Shown here: piece by piece, positions 16,452 through 24,648 of the stretch
Layout of the letters: each line of letters begins with the position of its first letter
Numbering within the stretch: the stretch's first letter is position 1
Assembly (NCBI GenBank): GCA_019695095.1
Contig: JAIBAQ010000025.1
Span: forward strand, 1-46,579
Source: Candidatus Hydrogenedentota bacterium
Lineage (GTDB): Bacteria > Hydrogenedentota > Hydrogenedentia > Hydrogenedentales > SLHB01
Reading direction: 5' to 3'
DNA: 46,579 bases
Translations under genes and position numbers: made by a program
The notes under the pieces: model-generated
The model's input: only the letters and a program-made list of their open reading frames with translations
Told to the model about the DNA's origin: nothing
The model's database searches: none

Positions 16452-17834
16452 ATGATTACTCGTGTTTCGATCACCGCCTTGGCGCTCACGTCCTTGCTTG
16501 CCGCATCTGCATCGGCTCAAACCAACCTCGTACAATCCGGCGACTTCACCTACTTGGGGTCGTTTCGCCTGCCTGGCGGCGAAGACCGGCCCGAAACGTT
16601 CGCTTACGGCGGCAACGCGATGACGTTTCGTGCGGACGGAGATCCCGGCGGCAGCGCGGATGGTTGTCCGGGGTCGCTGTTTGTAATGGGGCATGATCGG
16701 CTTCCTTACGGAGAGCTGCCCAACGGAAATCAAATTGCCGAGGTGTCCATTCCGGAGCCCAAGAAGGCCAAGGACCCTTCAGCACTGAATAGTGCGGAGT
16801 TCATTCAGCCACTCCAAGATGCCGCCAGGGGATTGTTCACCGCGTATGACGAAATTCCACGCGTCGGCATGGAGTATGTTGACCGGCAACCGTCAGGTCC
16901 TCACATCTACCTCGCATGGGGACAGCACTTCCACGAAGATGCCGAGAAGCAGGTAGCAACGCATGCGTGGATTGAGCCGGCCTTGACCGCACCCAAACCG
17001 AAAGGATCGTGGTATGTCGGCGACCATTCGCTGTATAGCGTGAACGGGTATCTCTTTGAGATTCCGGAAGCATGGGCCAAGGGCAATGTGGATGGGCAAT
17101 TTCTTGCCACGGGCCGCTATCGTGACGGCGGCTGGTCGGGGCAAGGACCGGCTCTCTATGCATACATGCCGTGGGCCGATGACGGCGGCGCGGCGCCACC
17201 ATCCAATGCGCACCTCAAGTCAACGGTGTTGCTTGAGTATGAAAGCTCACGCGAAAGCGAAGACGTGATCAGCAAAGCAATGAAAGGCTACCAGCACTGC
17301 GATGAATGGGAAGGCGGGGCCTGGATCACGACAAGCAAGGGTAAGACCGCCGTGCTATTTGCGGGCACCAAGGGCGTTGGCGCCAAGTACTGGTATGGAT
17401 GGGTCAATCCCGCGGGCCCGGAGTTTCCGTGCATAGAGACGGAGTTTGTAAACCAGTTCACTACATGCCGCTTGGCAAACGGCTCGCCCTGCCCGGCAGA
17501 AGACCTGAAAGGCTGCGAAGGTCACAACGATTACCGAGGATGGTGGAGTTCGCGTTTCGCCGCGCAGTTCATTCTGTACAGTCCGGACGATTTGGCTGCG
17601 GTGGCGCGTGGCGAACGCAAACCGTGGCAACCTCAACCGTACGCGTCCATCGGTATTGACGATAATCTACTGTTGAATCCAGCTCATGTAGAAGAGGGGA
17701 TGATCGGCGCGGGTGTTCAACGCCGCTTCCGAATCGGATCCGTGGCCTACGATCGGGCGCACGATCTGCTCTATGTCCTGGAGCCTTTCGCAGACGGCGT
17801 AAAACCCGTGATCCACGTATGGCGAATCCAGTGA
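16452..17834 (+). CDS. Secreted protein of unknown function
   Basis: A 460-residue protein with a clear Sec signal peptide (MITRVSITALALTSLLAASASA, cleavage after about residue 22). GGAGGGG lies upstream of the ATG. The mature part is soluble, rich in Gly, Trp and Tyr, with several Cys that could form disulphides (around CDEWEGG, EFPCIE, FTTCR, SPCPAE, GCEGH). The pattern of repeated short beta-like stretches and the ending RRFRIGSVAYD...LYVLEPF suggest a beta-propeller, but I do not recognise the family. It converges on the alpha/beta hydrolase (21 bp between stops), and both are preceded by copies of the same repeat. Confidence 0.85.
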   Translation: MITRVSITALALTSLLAASASAQTNLVQSGDFTYLGSFRLPGGEDRPETFAYGGNAMTFRADGDPGGSADGCPGSLFVMGHDRLPYGELPNGNQIAEVSIPEPKKAKDPSALNSAEFIQPLQDAARGLFTAYDEIPRVGMEYVDRQPSGPHIYLAWGQHFHEDAEKQVATHAWIEPALTAPKPKGSWYVGDHSLYSVNGYLFEIPEAWAKGNVDGQFLATGRYRDGGWSGQGPALYAYMPWADDGGAAPPSNAHLKSTVLLEYESSRESEDVISKAMKGYQHCDEWEGGAWITTSKGKTAVLFAGTKGVGAKYWYGWVNPAGPEFPCIETEFVNQFTTCRLANGSPCPAEDLKGCEGHNDYRGWWSSRFAAQFILYSPDDLAAVARGERKPWQPQPYASIGIDDNLLLNPAHVEEGMIGAGVQRRFRIGSVAYDRAHDLLYVLEPFADGVKPVIHVWRIQ

Positions 17835-17855
17835 ACGCCGTCGATATTATGCAGT

Positions 17856-18755
17856 CTATTTCTTGAACACACCGTCCACGAAGTCCGCGAGCCCCTTCAT
17901 GTATTTCCGCTGGGACTCGAATGGACCCTCGTTATGGTCGCCCTTGAGTTGCAGAAACGTCTTGGGCTCGTTAGCCAGTTCGAAGAGTCCCCGGCCGTGA
18001 CGAAACGGGATGACCGTATCGTCAGGACTGTGAATGACGAGAATCGGAGCCGCAATGTTTCCTATCTTCGACGCATTATCGAAGTGATGCCGGAGGAGTA
18101 GTCGCACCGGAAGAAAAGGAAACATCTCCTGCGCGCGCTTGGTGACGGACAGAAACGTGCTCTGCAGCACCACCGCTCCCGGCTTAACTTCCGTGGCGAG
18201 GTTGACGGTTACTCCGCCGCCAAGCGATTCGCCATAGAGAATGATCTCTGATGGCGGAATTTTCTTCTCCTCCGTGAGGAACTGCCACATGGCGCGCGCA
18301 TCGGCATAGCACCGCTGCTCCGAGGGACGTCCCGTGCTGTCGCCGTAACCGCCGTAGTCGTAGAGAAGGACGTTGAGACCCATTGCCTTGAACATGACTA
18401 CGAAGTCCAGCCGATCGGAAATGGTACCACCGTTGCCGTGCGAGAAGAGCAGCGTTGCGCGCGCATTGTCCTCGGGTATGAACCATCCTCTCGTGGTGTG
18501 TCCGTCTACCTGAAGAGCGACTTCCTCGTACGCCCACTGATAATCCGGATCGGCGGGGGTCCTCCACACTTTTCCGAACGCAGGGAAGATGAGCGAATCC
18601 TGAAGGAAAGTGAACACAAGCGTTACTCCAGCGTACGCGATGCCAAGCAGGATCGCCGCGCGAAGAAGAATACGTTTCGGCCTGCGGCCATGCAACGGAT
18701 GAAGCGCGGTGACTTCGGAGGAAAGACTCTCACCTTCAGTTGAAGATTCGTCCAT
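17856..18755 (-). CDS. Membrane-anchored alpha/beta hydrolase
   Basis: A 299-residue serine hydrolase. One N-terminal transmembrane segment (about 28-50, ILLRAAILLGIAYAGVTLVF) anchors it. The fold is shown by LLFSHGNGGT (oxyanion region, about 103-112), the nucleophile elbow GESLGG (about 174-179), the acid in HSPDDTVIPF and the His in KGDHNEG, giving a complete Ser-Asp-His triad like BEM46-type hydrolases. No Shine-Dalgarno precedes the ATG at 18755. Instead it follows at once the TAG of a 39-codon frame (TAGATG), so translation may be coupled to that frame. Substrate unknown; an esterase or acyl hydrolase is likely. Confidence 0.87.
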   Translation of the reverse strand: MDESSTEGESLSSEVTALHPLHGRRPKRILLRAAILLGIAYAGVTLVFTFLQDSLIFPAFGKVWRTPADPDYQWAYEEVALQVDGHTTRGWFIPEDNARATLLFSHGNGGTISDRLDFVVMFKAMGLNVLLYDYGGYGDSTGRPSEQRCYADARAMWQFLTEEKKIPPSEIILYGESLGGGVTVNLATEVKPGAVVLQSTFLSVTKRAQEMFPFLPVRLLLRHHFDNASKIGNIAAPILVIHSPDDTVIPFRHGRGLFELANEPKTFLQLKGDHNEGPFESQRKYMKGLADFVDGVFKK

Positions 18756-18875
18756 CTAGTCTGGATTTCTCACGAACACACCCGCACCTGTCTCGTAACC
18801 AGAACGTTTGCGAGACTTGAGGCGAGCGAGAAGGCGATTCTCCGAGGACAACGTGTGTTCGCGAGAAATCCTCAT
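18756..18875 (-). CDS. Possible short leader ORF before the hydrolase (39 aa)
   Basis: ATG at 18875 opens a 39-codon frame (MRISREHTLSSENRLLARLK...) ending in a TAG that touches the hydrolase ATG. GAGG lies 7 nt before the start. Its first ten codons lie inside the dispersed element, and a parallel frame at 16226 in copy A keeps M-R-I-x-x-E-H-x-L. The codon-wise match favours coding, but two copies are little evidence; it could be a leader peptide, a structural RNA region, or chance. Confidence 0.3.
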   Translation of the reverse strand: MRISREHTLSSENRLLARLKSRKRSGYETGAGVFVRNPD

Positions 18876-18932
18876 GGCATAACCTCAAAATCTTGCACGT
18901 GAGCAATTTGCGCCAGCGCAAATTGCGGACTA
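18851..18932 (-). repeat. Dispersed leader element, copy B
   Basis: Inverted-orientation counterpart of 16153-16250. It contains a perfect hairpin: GCAATTTGCG (18903-18912), loop CCAG, CGCAAATTGC (18917-18926). On the minus strand it begins with the TAG stop of the SDR ending the big operon and runs into the short frame before the hydrolase. No T-run follows the stem on either strand, so it is not a classic terminator. Confidence 0.7.
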
Positions 18933-19709
18933 AAAATCCCGGGAGAAACCACATGTCCAGCCGCCGTCGACGATCAAGTTGTGTCCGTTAACATACGAGC
19001 CGGCATCCGATGCCAGGAACAACACGGCATTGGCCATTTCTTGTGCTTCACCGGGCCGTCGCTGCGGAATAAATGAAGTCAGCCGATCTGCAACCTCTTT
19101 GTTGCTGTAGAAAAGTTGTCGCGTACCCTCTACAAGGGTCGAACCGGGCGAAATGCAATTCACGCGAATACCCAACGGCCCCAGTTCCGCGGCCATGGCT
19201 TCCGTCATGCGTATCACGCCGGCCTTTGCGGCGACATAACCGACTTGAAGCCGCAAAGGAATAACGCCCGCGATTGACGCCGTGTTGACGATGACGCCCG
19301 ACTTCGCGGGAACCATGTAGGACGCTGCCGCTTTGCAGCAATAGAAGGCTCCGTCGAGATCGACACTGATGATTCGACGCCACACTTCGTCGGGATACTG
19401 ATCGATGTTCACGCGCTCTTCCGGTTTTCCCGTGTTGATACCTGCGTTGTTTACCGCAATGTCGAGACGCCCATGCGCCTTCACTACCGCCGCGAAAACT
19501 TCCCGAACTTGCGCCGCGTTGGAGACGTCGCACGGATAGAAGGTAGCGGCGCCGCCGATCTCTCTGGCCGCGGCGCGCCCCTTCTCTTCTTGTATGTCCG
19601 CCAATGCAACGATCGCCCCGTTGCGCGCAAAGGTCTCCGCGACAGCCCGTCCAATCCCTTGCGCGGCGCCGGTGACTATCGCAATCTTCCCGCTCAAATC
19701 TGCTTGCAT
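18930..19709 (-). CDS. Short-chain dehydrogenase/reductase (classical)
   Basis: A 259-residue NAD(P)-dependent SDR. TGAAQGIG (14-21) binds the cofactor, NNAGINTG (about 89-96) is the structural motif, and the catalytic Ser in TASIAG and YVAAK have the standard 13-residue spacing. C-terminal NGHNLIVDGGW is typical. AAGGGA is about 9 nt from the ATG. Last gene of the large operon, 12 bp after the lipoyl-domain gene; expected to oxidise a hydroxyl of a sugar acid or lactone intermediate. Confidence 0.93.
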   Translation of the reverse strand: MQADLSGKIAIVTGAAQGIGRAVAETFARNGAIVALADIQEEKGRAAAREIGGAATFYPCDVSNAAQVREVFAAVVKAHGRLDIAVNNAGINTGKPEERVNIDQYPDEVWRRIISVDLDGAFYCCKAAASYMVPAKSGVIVNTASIAGVIPLRLQVGYVAAKAGVIRMTEAMAAELGPLGIRVNCISPGSTLVEGTRQLFYSNKEVADRLTSFIPQRRPGEAQEMANAVLFLASDAGSYVNGHNLIVDGGWTCGFSRDF

Positions 19710-19721
19710 GAGCTACGTCCC

Positions 19722-20012
19722 TTACTTCTTGCCAAACTCGGCCAATACCTGTTCTACATCAACGACCTCGCCGGGCTCCGCGATAATGCCGATAGGTTCA
19801 AAACACTCGATCTCGCCATCCTCGGGTGTGGCAAGTATCTTGTACAGAACCCCCGTGAAATCCGACTCGACCTCCAACGTAGACTTGTCGGTCTGAACGT
19901 TCATCAGGAGCTCGCCCTTCTGAACCTTGTCGCCTTCGGCTTTCAGCCATTCGACGATTTCACCAACTTCCATGGTCTGCCCCAGCCGGGGCATTACGAT
20001 AACGTGCGCCAT
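19722..20012 (-). CDS. Stand-alone lipoyl-domain protein
   Basis: A 96-residue single lipoyl (biotinyl/lipoyl attachment) domain. Lys43 in QTDKSTLEVES matches the DKx lipoylation site of 2-oxoacid dehydrogenase E2 proteins rather than the MKM biotin site. The conserved MPRLGQTMEVGEIVEW start and a GEVVDVEQVLAEF end are typical, but there is no peripheral-subunit-binding or catalytic acyltransferase domain, so it is a whole small protein, not a truncated E2: start and stop are clean, with GAGGAG before the ATG. It lies directly after the E1 alpha gene (16 bp) and would be the acyl/electron carrier for E1. Confidence 0.92.
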   Translation of the reverse strand: MAHVIVMPRLGQTMEVGEIVEWLKAEGDKVQKGELLMNVQTDKSTLEVESDFTGVLYKILATPEDGEIECFEPIGIIAEPGEVVDVEQVLAEFGKK

Positions 20013-20028
20013 AACCGTTTCTTCTCCT

Positions 20029-20985
20029 CTATCCTTTGGCGGTGAGCATCAAGGCTTCTTCTGGCTCTGGGAAGGGACTCTCAATCGCAAAAGCGCCGGC
20101 GGCTTCCGCCTCGGCGTCTGCCTTGGCAACCATGTCCTCGAATTCCTGCTCAGTAAGAACACCTTCTGTTATCAATTCATGCTTCCAGTATTCGATGGGG
20201 TCATGCTTGCGCGCTTCCACCACTTCTTCCTTCTTGCGATAGAGGGCGTCGTCACCTTCGTAGTGCCCGCGCACGCGATAGGTCTCGCAATCGATAAGCG
20301 TCGGACCTTCGCCTGCGCGCGCGCGCTTCACGGCGGTGCCCATTGCTTCGTAGACCTTGTCGACACAATTGCCATCAACACTGTAGCCGGGCATTTCGTA
20401 GGCCGCCGCGCGGTCGCCGATCTTGTGGATGGACGTGGATCGCCATACGGCCACGGAGGTTGCGTAGTGGTTGTTCTCACAAACGAATATGACGGGCAGC
20501 TTCCAAAGCGACGCGAGATTAAGGCTCTCGTGAAACGCGCCGTTGTTAACGGCGCCGTCGCCGAAGAAACTCACCGCGACGTGATCGGTCTTCTTCATCT
20601 TCATGGCAAGCGCGAGTCCCGCGGCGATTGGAATGCCCGCACCGACAATGCCGATGGTGCCCATAACGCCGATCTCCGGCTTGAACAGGTGCATCGTGCC
20701 GCCTTTACCGCTGCAACAACCGGTCTTGCGCGCGCACACCTCGGCGACCATTTCCTTCATGTCCATGCCCTTCGCGATGCAGTGTCCGTGTCCGCGATGG
20801 GTACTCGTGAGACAATCGTTGTGTGTGAGGTGATCGCAGATGCCCGCGGCTATCGCCTCTTGTCCCTCGTAGAGGTGCGCCGCGCACGGCACCTTGCCGT
20901 TCTTGTAGAGAATTGCCAACTGCAACTCCGCCTTGCGGATCCGCAGCATCGTGTCAAGCAGCCGGATTTTGGTTGTCTTATCCAT
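20029..20985 (-). CDS. 2-oxoacid dehydrogenase E1 component, alpha subunit
   Basis: A 318-residue thiamine-diphosphate-dependent subunit of the pyruvate/acetoin dehydrogenase type, decarboxylating a 2-oxo acid and passing the acyl group to lipoate. The ThDP motif begins FFGDGAVNNGA (141-151) and ends with ENN (170-172); SGKGGTMHLF (92-101), STHRGHGHCIAKG (61-73) and LYEGQEA are family blocks. GAGGAG precedes the ATG. Paired with E1 beta (19 bp upstream) and the lipoyl protein. Acetoin, pyruvate or a sugar-derived 2-oxo acid are all possible substrates; E2 and E3 genes are not in the window. Confidence 0.94.
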   Translation of the reverse strand: MDKTTKIRLLDTMLRIRKAELQLAILYKNGKVPCAAHLYEGQEAIAAGICDHLTHNDCLTSTHRGHGHCIAKGMDMKEMVAEVCARKTGCCSGKGGTMHLFKPEIGVMGTIGIVGAGIPIAAGLALAMKMKKTDHVAVSFFGDGAVNNGAFHESLNLASLWKLPVIFVCENNHYATSVAVWRSTSIHKIGDRAAAYEMPGYSVDGNCVDKVYEAMGTAVKRARAGEGPTLIDCETYRVRGHYEGDDALYRKKEEVVEARKHDPIEYWKHELITEGVLTEQEFEDMVAKADAEAEAAGAFAIESPFPEPEEALMLTAKG

Positions 20986-21004
20986 AGTCGTAGTCTCCTC
21001 GAGC

Positions 21005-21985
21005 CTAAGCGCTCATCATGGCGCGCACGGCATCCACGACGCGCTCGGGGTTGGGAAACACATAATCCTCCAAGGGTGGGCTGAAAGGTATTGTTGTGTG
21101 CATCGTTGTGAGTTGCTTCGGCGGAACGCGCAGCGCATCCATCGCGTTCTCCACCGTATGCGCGATGATCTCGGACCCAAGTCCGCAGAATCGAAAACCT
21201 TCCTCAACAACTAGAAGGCGACCCGTCTTGCGAACCGACGTGAGAACCGCTTCCCCGTCGTAGGGCATCAGCGTGCGCAAATCGATCACCTCGACAGACA
21301 CACCTTCCTTTTCCAACGTTTCGGCGGCCGTCAGACTGAATCCGACCATGGCCCCGTTCGTCACGATAGTGAGGTCCTTTCCCTCGCGTTTCACCTCGGC
21401 GACTCCAATCGGAACCTCATAGGGTTCCTCAGGGACTTCGCCGCGTGTGTTAAAGAGAAGTTTGTGTTCGAGATAGATGACGGGGTCATTATCACGAATC
21501 GCCGCGATAATGAGTCCCTTTGCATCGTGGGGCGTGCTCGGCAGCACCACCTTCAAGCCCGGCGTGTTGATGAACCACGAGTAGAATGAGCCGGAATGAT
21601 GCGCGGCATTCGACTTCGATTTGCCCGTCGACATGCGGTAGACAACCGGCACCTGTACCTGGCCGTTCGAGATATAGCGAAGCTTGGCTGCCTGATTGCA
21701 GATCTGGTCCATGGCGAGCATGGAGAAATCGATCCACATCAGATCGGCGATGGGCCGCATCCCCAACAAGGCCGCGCCCACGGCTGTTCCCGCAATGGCC
21801 AGCTCCGAAATCGGCGTATCACGCAGGCGCTCCTCGCCAAACTGGGCGCACAAGCCGTCCGTCTGCTTAAACGCGCTACCGTGCGGCCCCACGCCTTCGC
21901 CCATCACGAAGACCGAGGGGTCGCGTTCCATCTCCTGGCGCATGCCTTCACGCAGCGCCTCGACAAAACGTATCCTTCTGCTCAT
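21005..21985 (-). CDS. 2-oxoacid dehydrogenase E1 component, beta subunit
   Basis: A 326-residue transketolase-like subunit completing the E1 heterotetramer. Start at 21985 is chosen for AAGGAAA 8 nt upstream and because MSRRIRFVEALREGM matches family N-termini; longer frames run into the upstream gene. Blocks MGEGVGPHG, DLMWIDFSMLAMDQICNQAAK and HSGSFYSWFINTPGLKVVLP are typical of PdhB/AcoB proteins. It lies between the UlaG-like hydrolase (11 bp) and E1 alpha. Confidence 0.94.
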   Translation of the reverse strand: MSRRIRFVEALREGMRQEMERDPSVFVMGEGVGPHGSAFKQTDGLCAQFGEERLRDTPISELAIAGTAVGAALLGMRPIADLMWIDFSMLAMDQICNQAAKLRYISNGQVQVPVVYRMSTGKSKSNAAHHSGSFYSWFINTPGLKVVLPSTPHDAKGLIIAAIRDNDPVIYLEHKLLFNTRGEVPEEPYEVPIGVAEVKREGKDLTIVTNGAMVGFSLTAAETLEKEGVSVEVIDLRTLMPYDGEAVLTSVRKTGRLLVVEEGFRFCGLGSEIIAHTVENAMDALRVPPKQLTTMHTTIPFSPPLEDYVFPNPERVVDAVRAMMSA

Positions 21986-21996
21986 AGAATTTCCTT

Positions 21997-22800
21997 CTAC
22001 GACACCGGGCGGATCGCCGCAATGTCTTGTGTTGTACAACGAAAACCTTCACCGGGAGTCAATAACCGCACGGGAACGTGCGGACACCGCCGGCTGCATG
22101 CTTGGATGAACGATTCCGGATCGCCGTTGTGCTCCTTGAACATCCAGAAGTGACAGGGGACAACGACGCGTGGCGCTATGAGCGTCGTGAGTTCCGCGGC
22201 CTGCTCGGCATCGAGATTTCCGAAGCGGCCGTTGATACATGTCAGAAGGACATCGGGCTTGCGGTCGATCAGTGGCTGCATCAACGGGATATTAAGTGCC
22301 GTATCCGCCGTGTACAGTACGCGCACACCGCCGAAATCGAAGAGCAGCGAAAGCGCCGTCGGCGAGAGATCGCCGTGGTCCGCGCGTGCGGTGTGCACCT
22401 TCACACCATCCAGTTCGTAGCACGCGCCTGCCTCCAGCAGGATACGGCGATCCGGCATAATGCCCATCTTCTCGTACTCGGGAACACACGCGATGGTGCC
22501 CGCAAACCGGCACGCCGGGTTGTTGCTCGCGATCACGGGCAACGCATCTGTGTCGAGGTGATCGAGGTGCTCGTGCGAACTCACAAGCCAGTCGGCGCGC
22601 ACGTCCTCCGCCGCGATTGGCGCGAGCGAAAGCCGCTTGAAGCCGAATGCCTTCTCCACGACGTTGGAGAGGTACGGGTCTACATAGATGACCTTGCCCG
22701 CGGCATTCTTGAATACGAATCCCGCTTGCGCAAGCCACCACAGGGCCACGCCGCCCTCTGGCACGCGTGTGTCGTCTATTTCGGTTGCGAGTGTCTTCAT
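21997..22800 (-). CDS. MBL-fold metal hydrolase, UlaG-like
   Basis: A 267-residue metallo-beta-lactamase-fold protein. The metal motif HEHLDH is at 76-81 (HxHxDH), after the opening WLAQAGFVFK and VIYVDPYLSN that mark the UlaG (L-ascorbate-6-phosphate lactonase) branch. Further ligands are expected at TARADHGDLSP (Asp-His) and VVPCHFW (His). In an operon of sugar-acid enzymes, hydrolysis of a sugar lactone is the likely role, but phosphodiesterase activity cannot be excluded. Weak ribosome site; the ATG is 14 bp after the FAH-family gene. Confidence 0.88.
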   Translation of the reverse strand: MKTLATEIDDTRVPEGGVALWWLAQAGFVFKNAAGKVIYVDPYLSNVVEKAFGFKRLSLAPIAAEDVRADWLVSSHEHLDHLDTDALPVIASNNPACRFAGTIACVPEYEKMGIMPDRRILLEAGACYELDGVKVHTARADHGDLSPTALSLLFDFGGVRVLYTADTALNIPLMQPLIDRKPDVLLTCINGRFGNLDAEQAAELTTLIAPRVVVPCHFWMFKEHNGDPESFIQACSRRCPHVPVRLLTPGEGFRCTTQDIAAIRPVS

Positions 22801-22814
22801 TTGAGTTCTCGAGT

Positions 22815-23612
22815 TTATGAACTGGCCACCATCCGGTTGCGAAGCGTTCCCACCTTGTCGATAACGACCTCACACACGTCGCCGGGGCGAAGCAGCCGGG
22901 GCGGTTTGCGGGCAAGGCCGATGCCGCTCGGCGTACCGGTGTACAACACCGTTCCGGGAAGCAAGGTCATCGTTTTGCTGAAATAGCTGACAAGATATGC
23001 GACGCTGAATACCATGTCCTTGGTCGACTGGTTCTGCATTTCCTCGCCGTTCAAGAGCATGCGCACGCGCACGTCGCTCACGTCCACGTCCGTGACCACG
23101 TAGGGGCCGATGGGGGCAAAGGTGTCTACGCTCTTCGCGCGCGCCCATTGTCCATCGCTCTTCTGACAATCGCGCGCCGAGACGTCGTTACCGCAGGAGT
23201 AGCCAAAGACATAGCTCAGCGCATCTTCGACAGAGACGTTCTTCGCCGCTTTGCCGATGATGGCTACCAGCTCTCCCTCGTAATCGATGAACTCGGGAGC
23301 TATTGCGGGGATGACGACGTCGCATTCGTGCGCATTCAAGGCCGAAGTGGCCTTGATGAACAGCAAAGGTGCCGATGGCAGTTCGTCCGCCGTTTCCGCG
23401 GCGTGTTCGCGATAGTTGCGGCCTACACAAAGTATGTTGGGAGGATCGACTGGGGCTAGGTAACGGACGATGTCTTTTTCGGCAAGGACCTCACCCGTCG
23501 GTTCCGGTTTATCGAACAAGCCGCCTTTCAGGACACGTATCTCACCCTGGTCACCCACCAAACCATAAACGCCTTTGGGATGCCCCGCACTTGTGAATCG
23601 AACAAACTTCAT
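22815..23612 (-). CDS. Fumarylacetoacetate hydrolase family protein
   Basis: A 265-residue FAH-fold enzyme, which cleaves a C-C bond of, or decarboxylates, a 2,4-dioxo acid using Mg2+. Visible family blocks are ILCVGRNYREHA (about 61-72), the metal ligands in FIDYEGELVAIIG (Glu-x-Glu), FGYSCGNDVSARD, and the C-terminal PGTVLYTGTPSGIG. GAGGAG lies about 9 nt before the ATG. In L-fuconate and L-rhamnonate pathways a related enzyme splits 2,4-diketo-3-deoxy acids to pyruvate plus lactate or glycolate. With the SDRs and lactate-type dehydrogenases here that role fits, by inference. Confidence 0.92.
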   Translation of the reverse strand: MKFVRFTSAGHPKGVYGLVGDQGEIRVLKGGLFDKPEPTGEVLAEKDIVRYLAPVDPPNILCVGRNYREHAAETADELPSAPLLFIKATSALNAHECDVVIPAIAPEFIDYEGELVAIIGKAAKNVSVEDALSYVFGYSCGNDVSARDCQKSDGQWARAKSVDTFAPIGPYVVTDVDVSDVRVRMLLNGEEMQNQSTKDMVFSVAYLVSYFSKTMTLLPGTVLYTGTPSGIGLARKPPRLLRPGDVCEVVIDKVGTLRNRMVASS

Positions 23613-23648
23613 ATCTATAACTCCTCTTGAGGTTCTAATGTTGTTTCG

Positions 23649-24605
23649 TTACACAAGCCGCGAGACGGGGTCTTTGCCAAGCAGAAAATCGCGTGCCGCC
23701 TCGGCCGCTTTCGTCTGAAGCATGTCCACGGCCTTCTCCGACACCGATGCGGCGTGGCTTGTAAGTATCACGTTGTTGAATTCGCGCAACGGACTGCCAG
23801 CGGGTAGCGGCTCGACTTCGAACACGTCCAGCCCCGCGCCGCCAAGCTGACCTGATCTCAGGGCTTCAATCAACGCAGGCTCGTCAACGACCGGTCCGCG
23901 CGACGTGTTGATCAAAATGGCGCCGCGCTTCATCTCGGCCAGCGTATCTTTGTTCATCAAATGCGTCGTCTCGTTGACGAGCGGACAGTGCAGCGAAACG
24001 ATGTCCGACTTGGCCAGGAGTTCCTTGAACCCAACCGGCTTGACGTTGCATTCCGCAAAGGCTTCCGGCTTGAGGAAGGGATCATGCGCCACAATGTTGA
24101 ATCCAAACGCGGCAGCCTTGCGCGCGAGATTCCTGGCTATCTTGCCAAAGCTCACCAACCCCAGGGTCAGATCGGTCGGGGCGGGAATCGGCCGAAACGG
24201 GTTCACGCCCCAGCCGCCCTGAAGGATCTGAGCGTGGTCCTGCGGTATGCGCCGGCACAGCGAGAGAATCATGGCCAGCGCGTGGTTTGCGACTTCTTCG
24301 ACGCAGAAGTCGGGCACGTTTGCCGCCACGACCTTGAGGTCCTTCGCGGCTTCGAGATCGAAGTTGTTGACGCCGACACCATACCGCACGATGCAGCGCA
24401 CATTTGGCAACGCTTCAAGCACGCGCCGCGTGACAGGCGCCCACTGGACGAGAAGCACGTCGGCATTGCCACACGTGCGAATGACATCGTCTTCCGTCTT
24501 ACAGATGGGTTGAACGGTCTCGAGTTCAAATCCCGCCGACTCGATGATCCTGCGTTCGAAGTCGATGTTTGGGAATCCATGATCGGTAATGATGACTTTC
24601 TTCAC
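23649..24605 (-). CDS. D-2-hydroxyacid dehydrogenase, CtBP/PGDH-like
   Basis: A 318-residue NAD-dependent dehydrogenase of the D-isomer-specific family. The catalytic Arg lies in INTSRGPVVDE, the Glu in LDVFEVEPL and the His in LTSHAAS. The dinucleotide loop reads LGLVSFGKIARN: two of three GxGxxG glycines are replaced (Ser and Ala), as partly seen in CtBP-like members (GFGRIAR). GTG start with GGAGGAG 7-9 nt upstream. It is next to an Ldh2-type dehydrogenase (43 bp), so the two may oxidise and reduce the same 2-oxo acid with different stereochemistry. Confidence 0.9.
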   Translation of the reverse strand: MKKVIITDHGFPNIDFERRIIESAGFELETVQPICKTEDDVIRTCGNADVLLVQWAPVTRRVLEALPNVRCIVRYGVGVNNFDLEAAKDLKVVAANVPDFCVEEVANHALAMILSLCRRIPQDHAQILQGGWGVNPFRPIPAPTDLTLGLVSFGKIARNLARKAAAFGFNIVAHDPFLKPEAFAECNVKPVGFKELLAKSDIVSLHCPLVNETTHLMNKDTLAEMKRGAILINTSRGPVVDEPALIEALRSGQLGGAGLDVFEVEPLPAGSPLREFNNVILTSHAASVSEKAVDMLQTKAAEAARDFLLGKDPVSRLV

Positions 24606-24648
24606 GGGTACTCCTCCCTTTCGTGAATAATTGCTTAGCTGCCCAAGA

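Noticed and set aside
16226-16696. Longer frame starting in repeat copy A, 156 codons
   Set aside because: Beyond the first ten codons it has no resemblance to copy B and runs out of frame through the signal peptide gene.
18903-18926. Rho-independent terminator of the large operon
   Set aside because: The hairpin is perfect but no T-run follows on either strand and it is part of the dispersed element.
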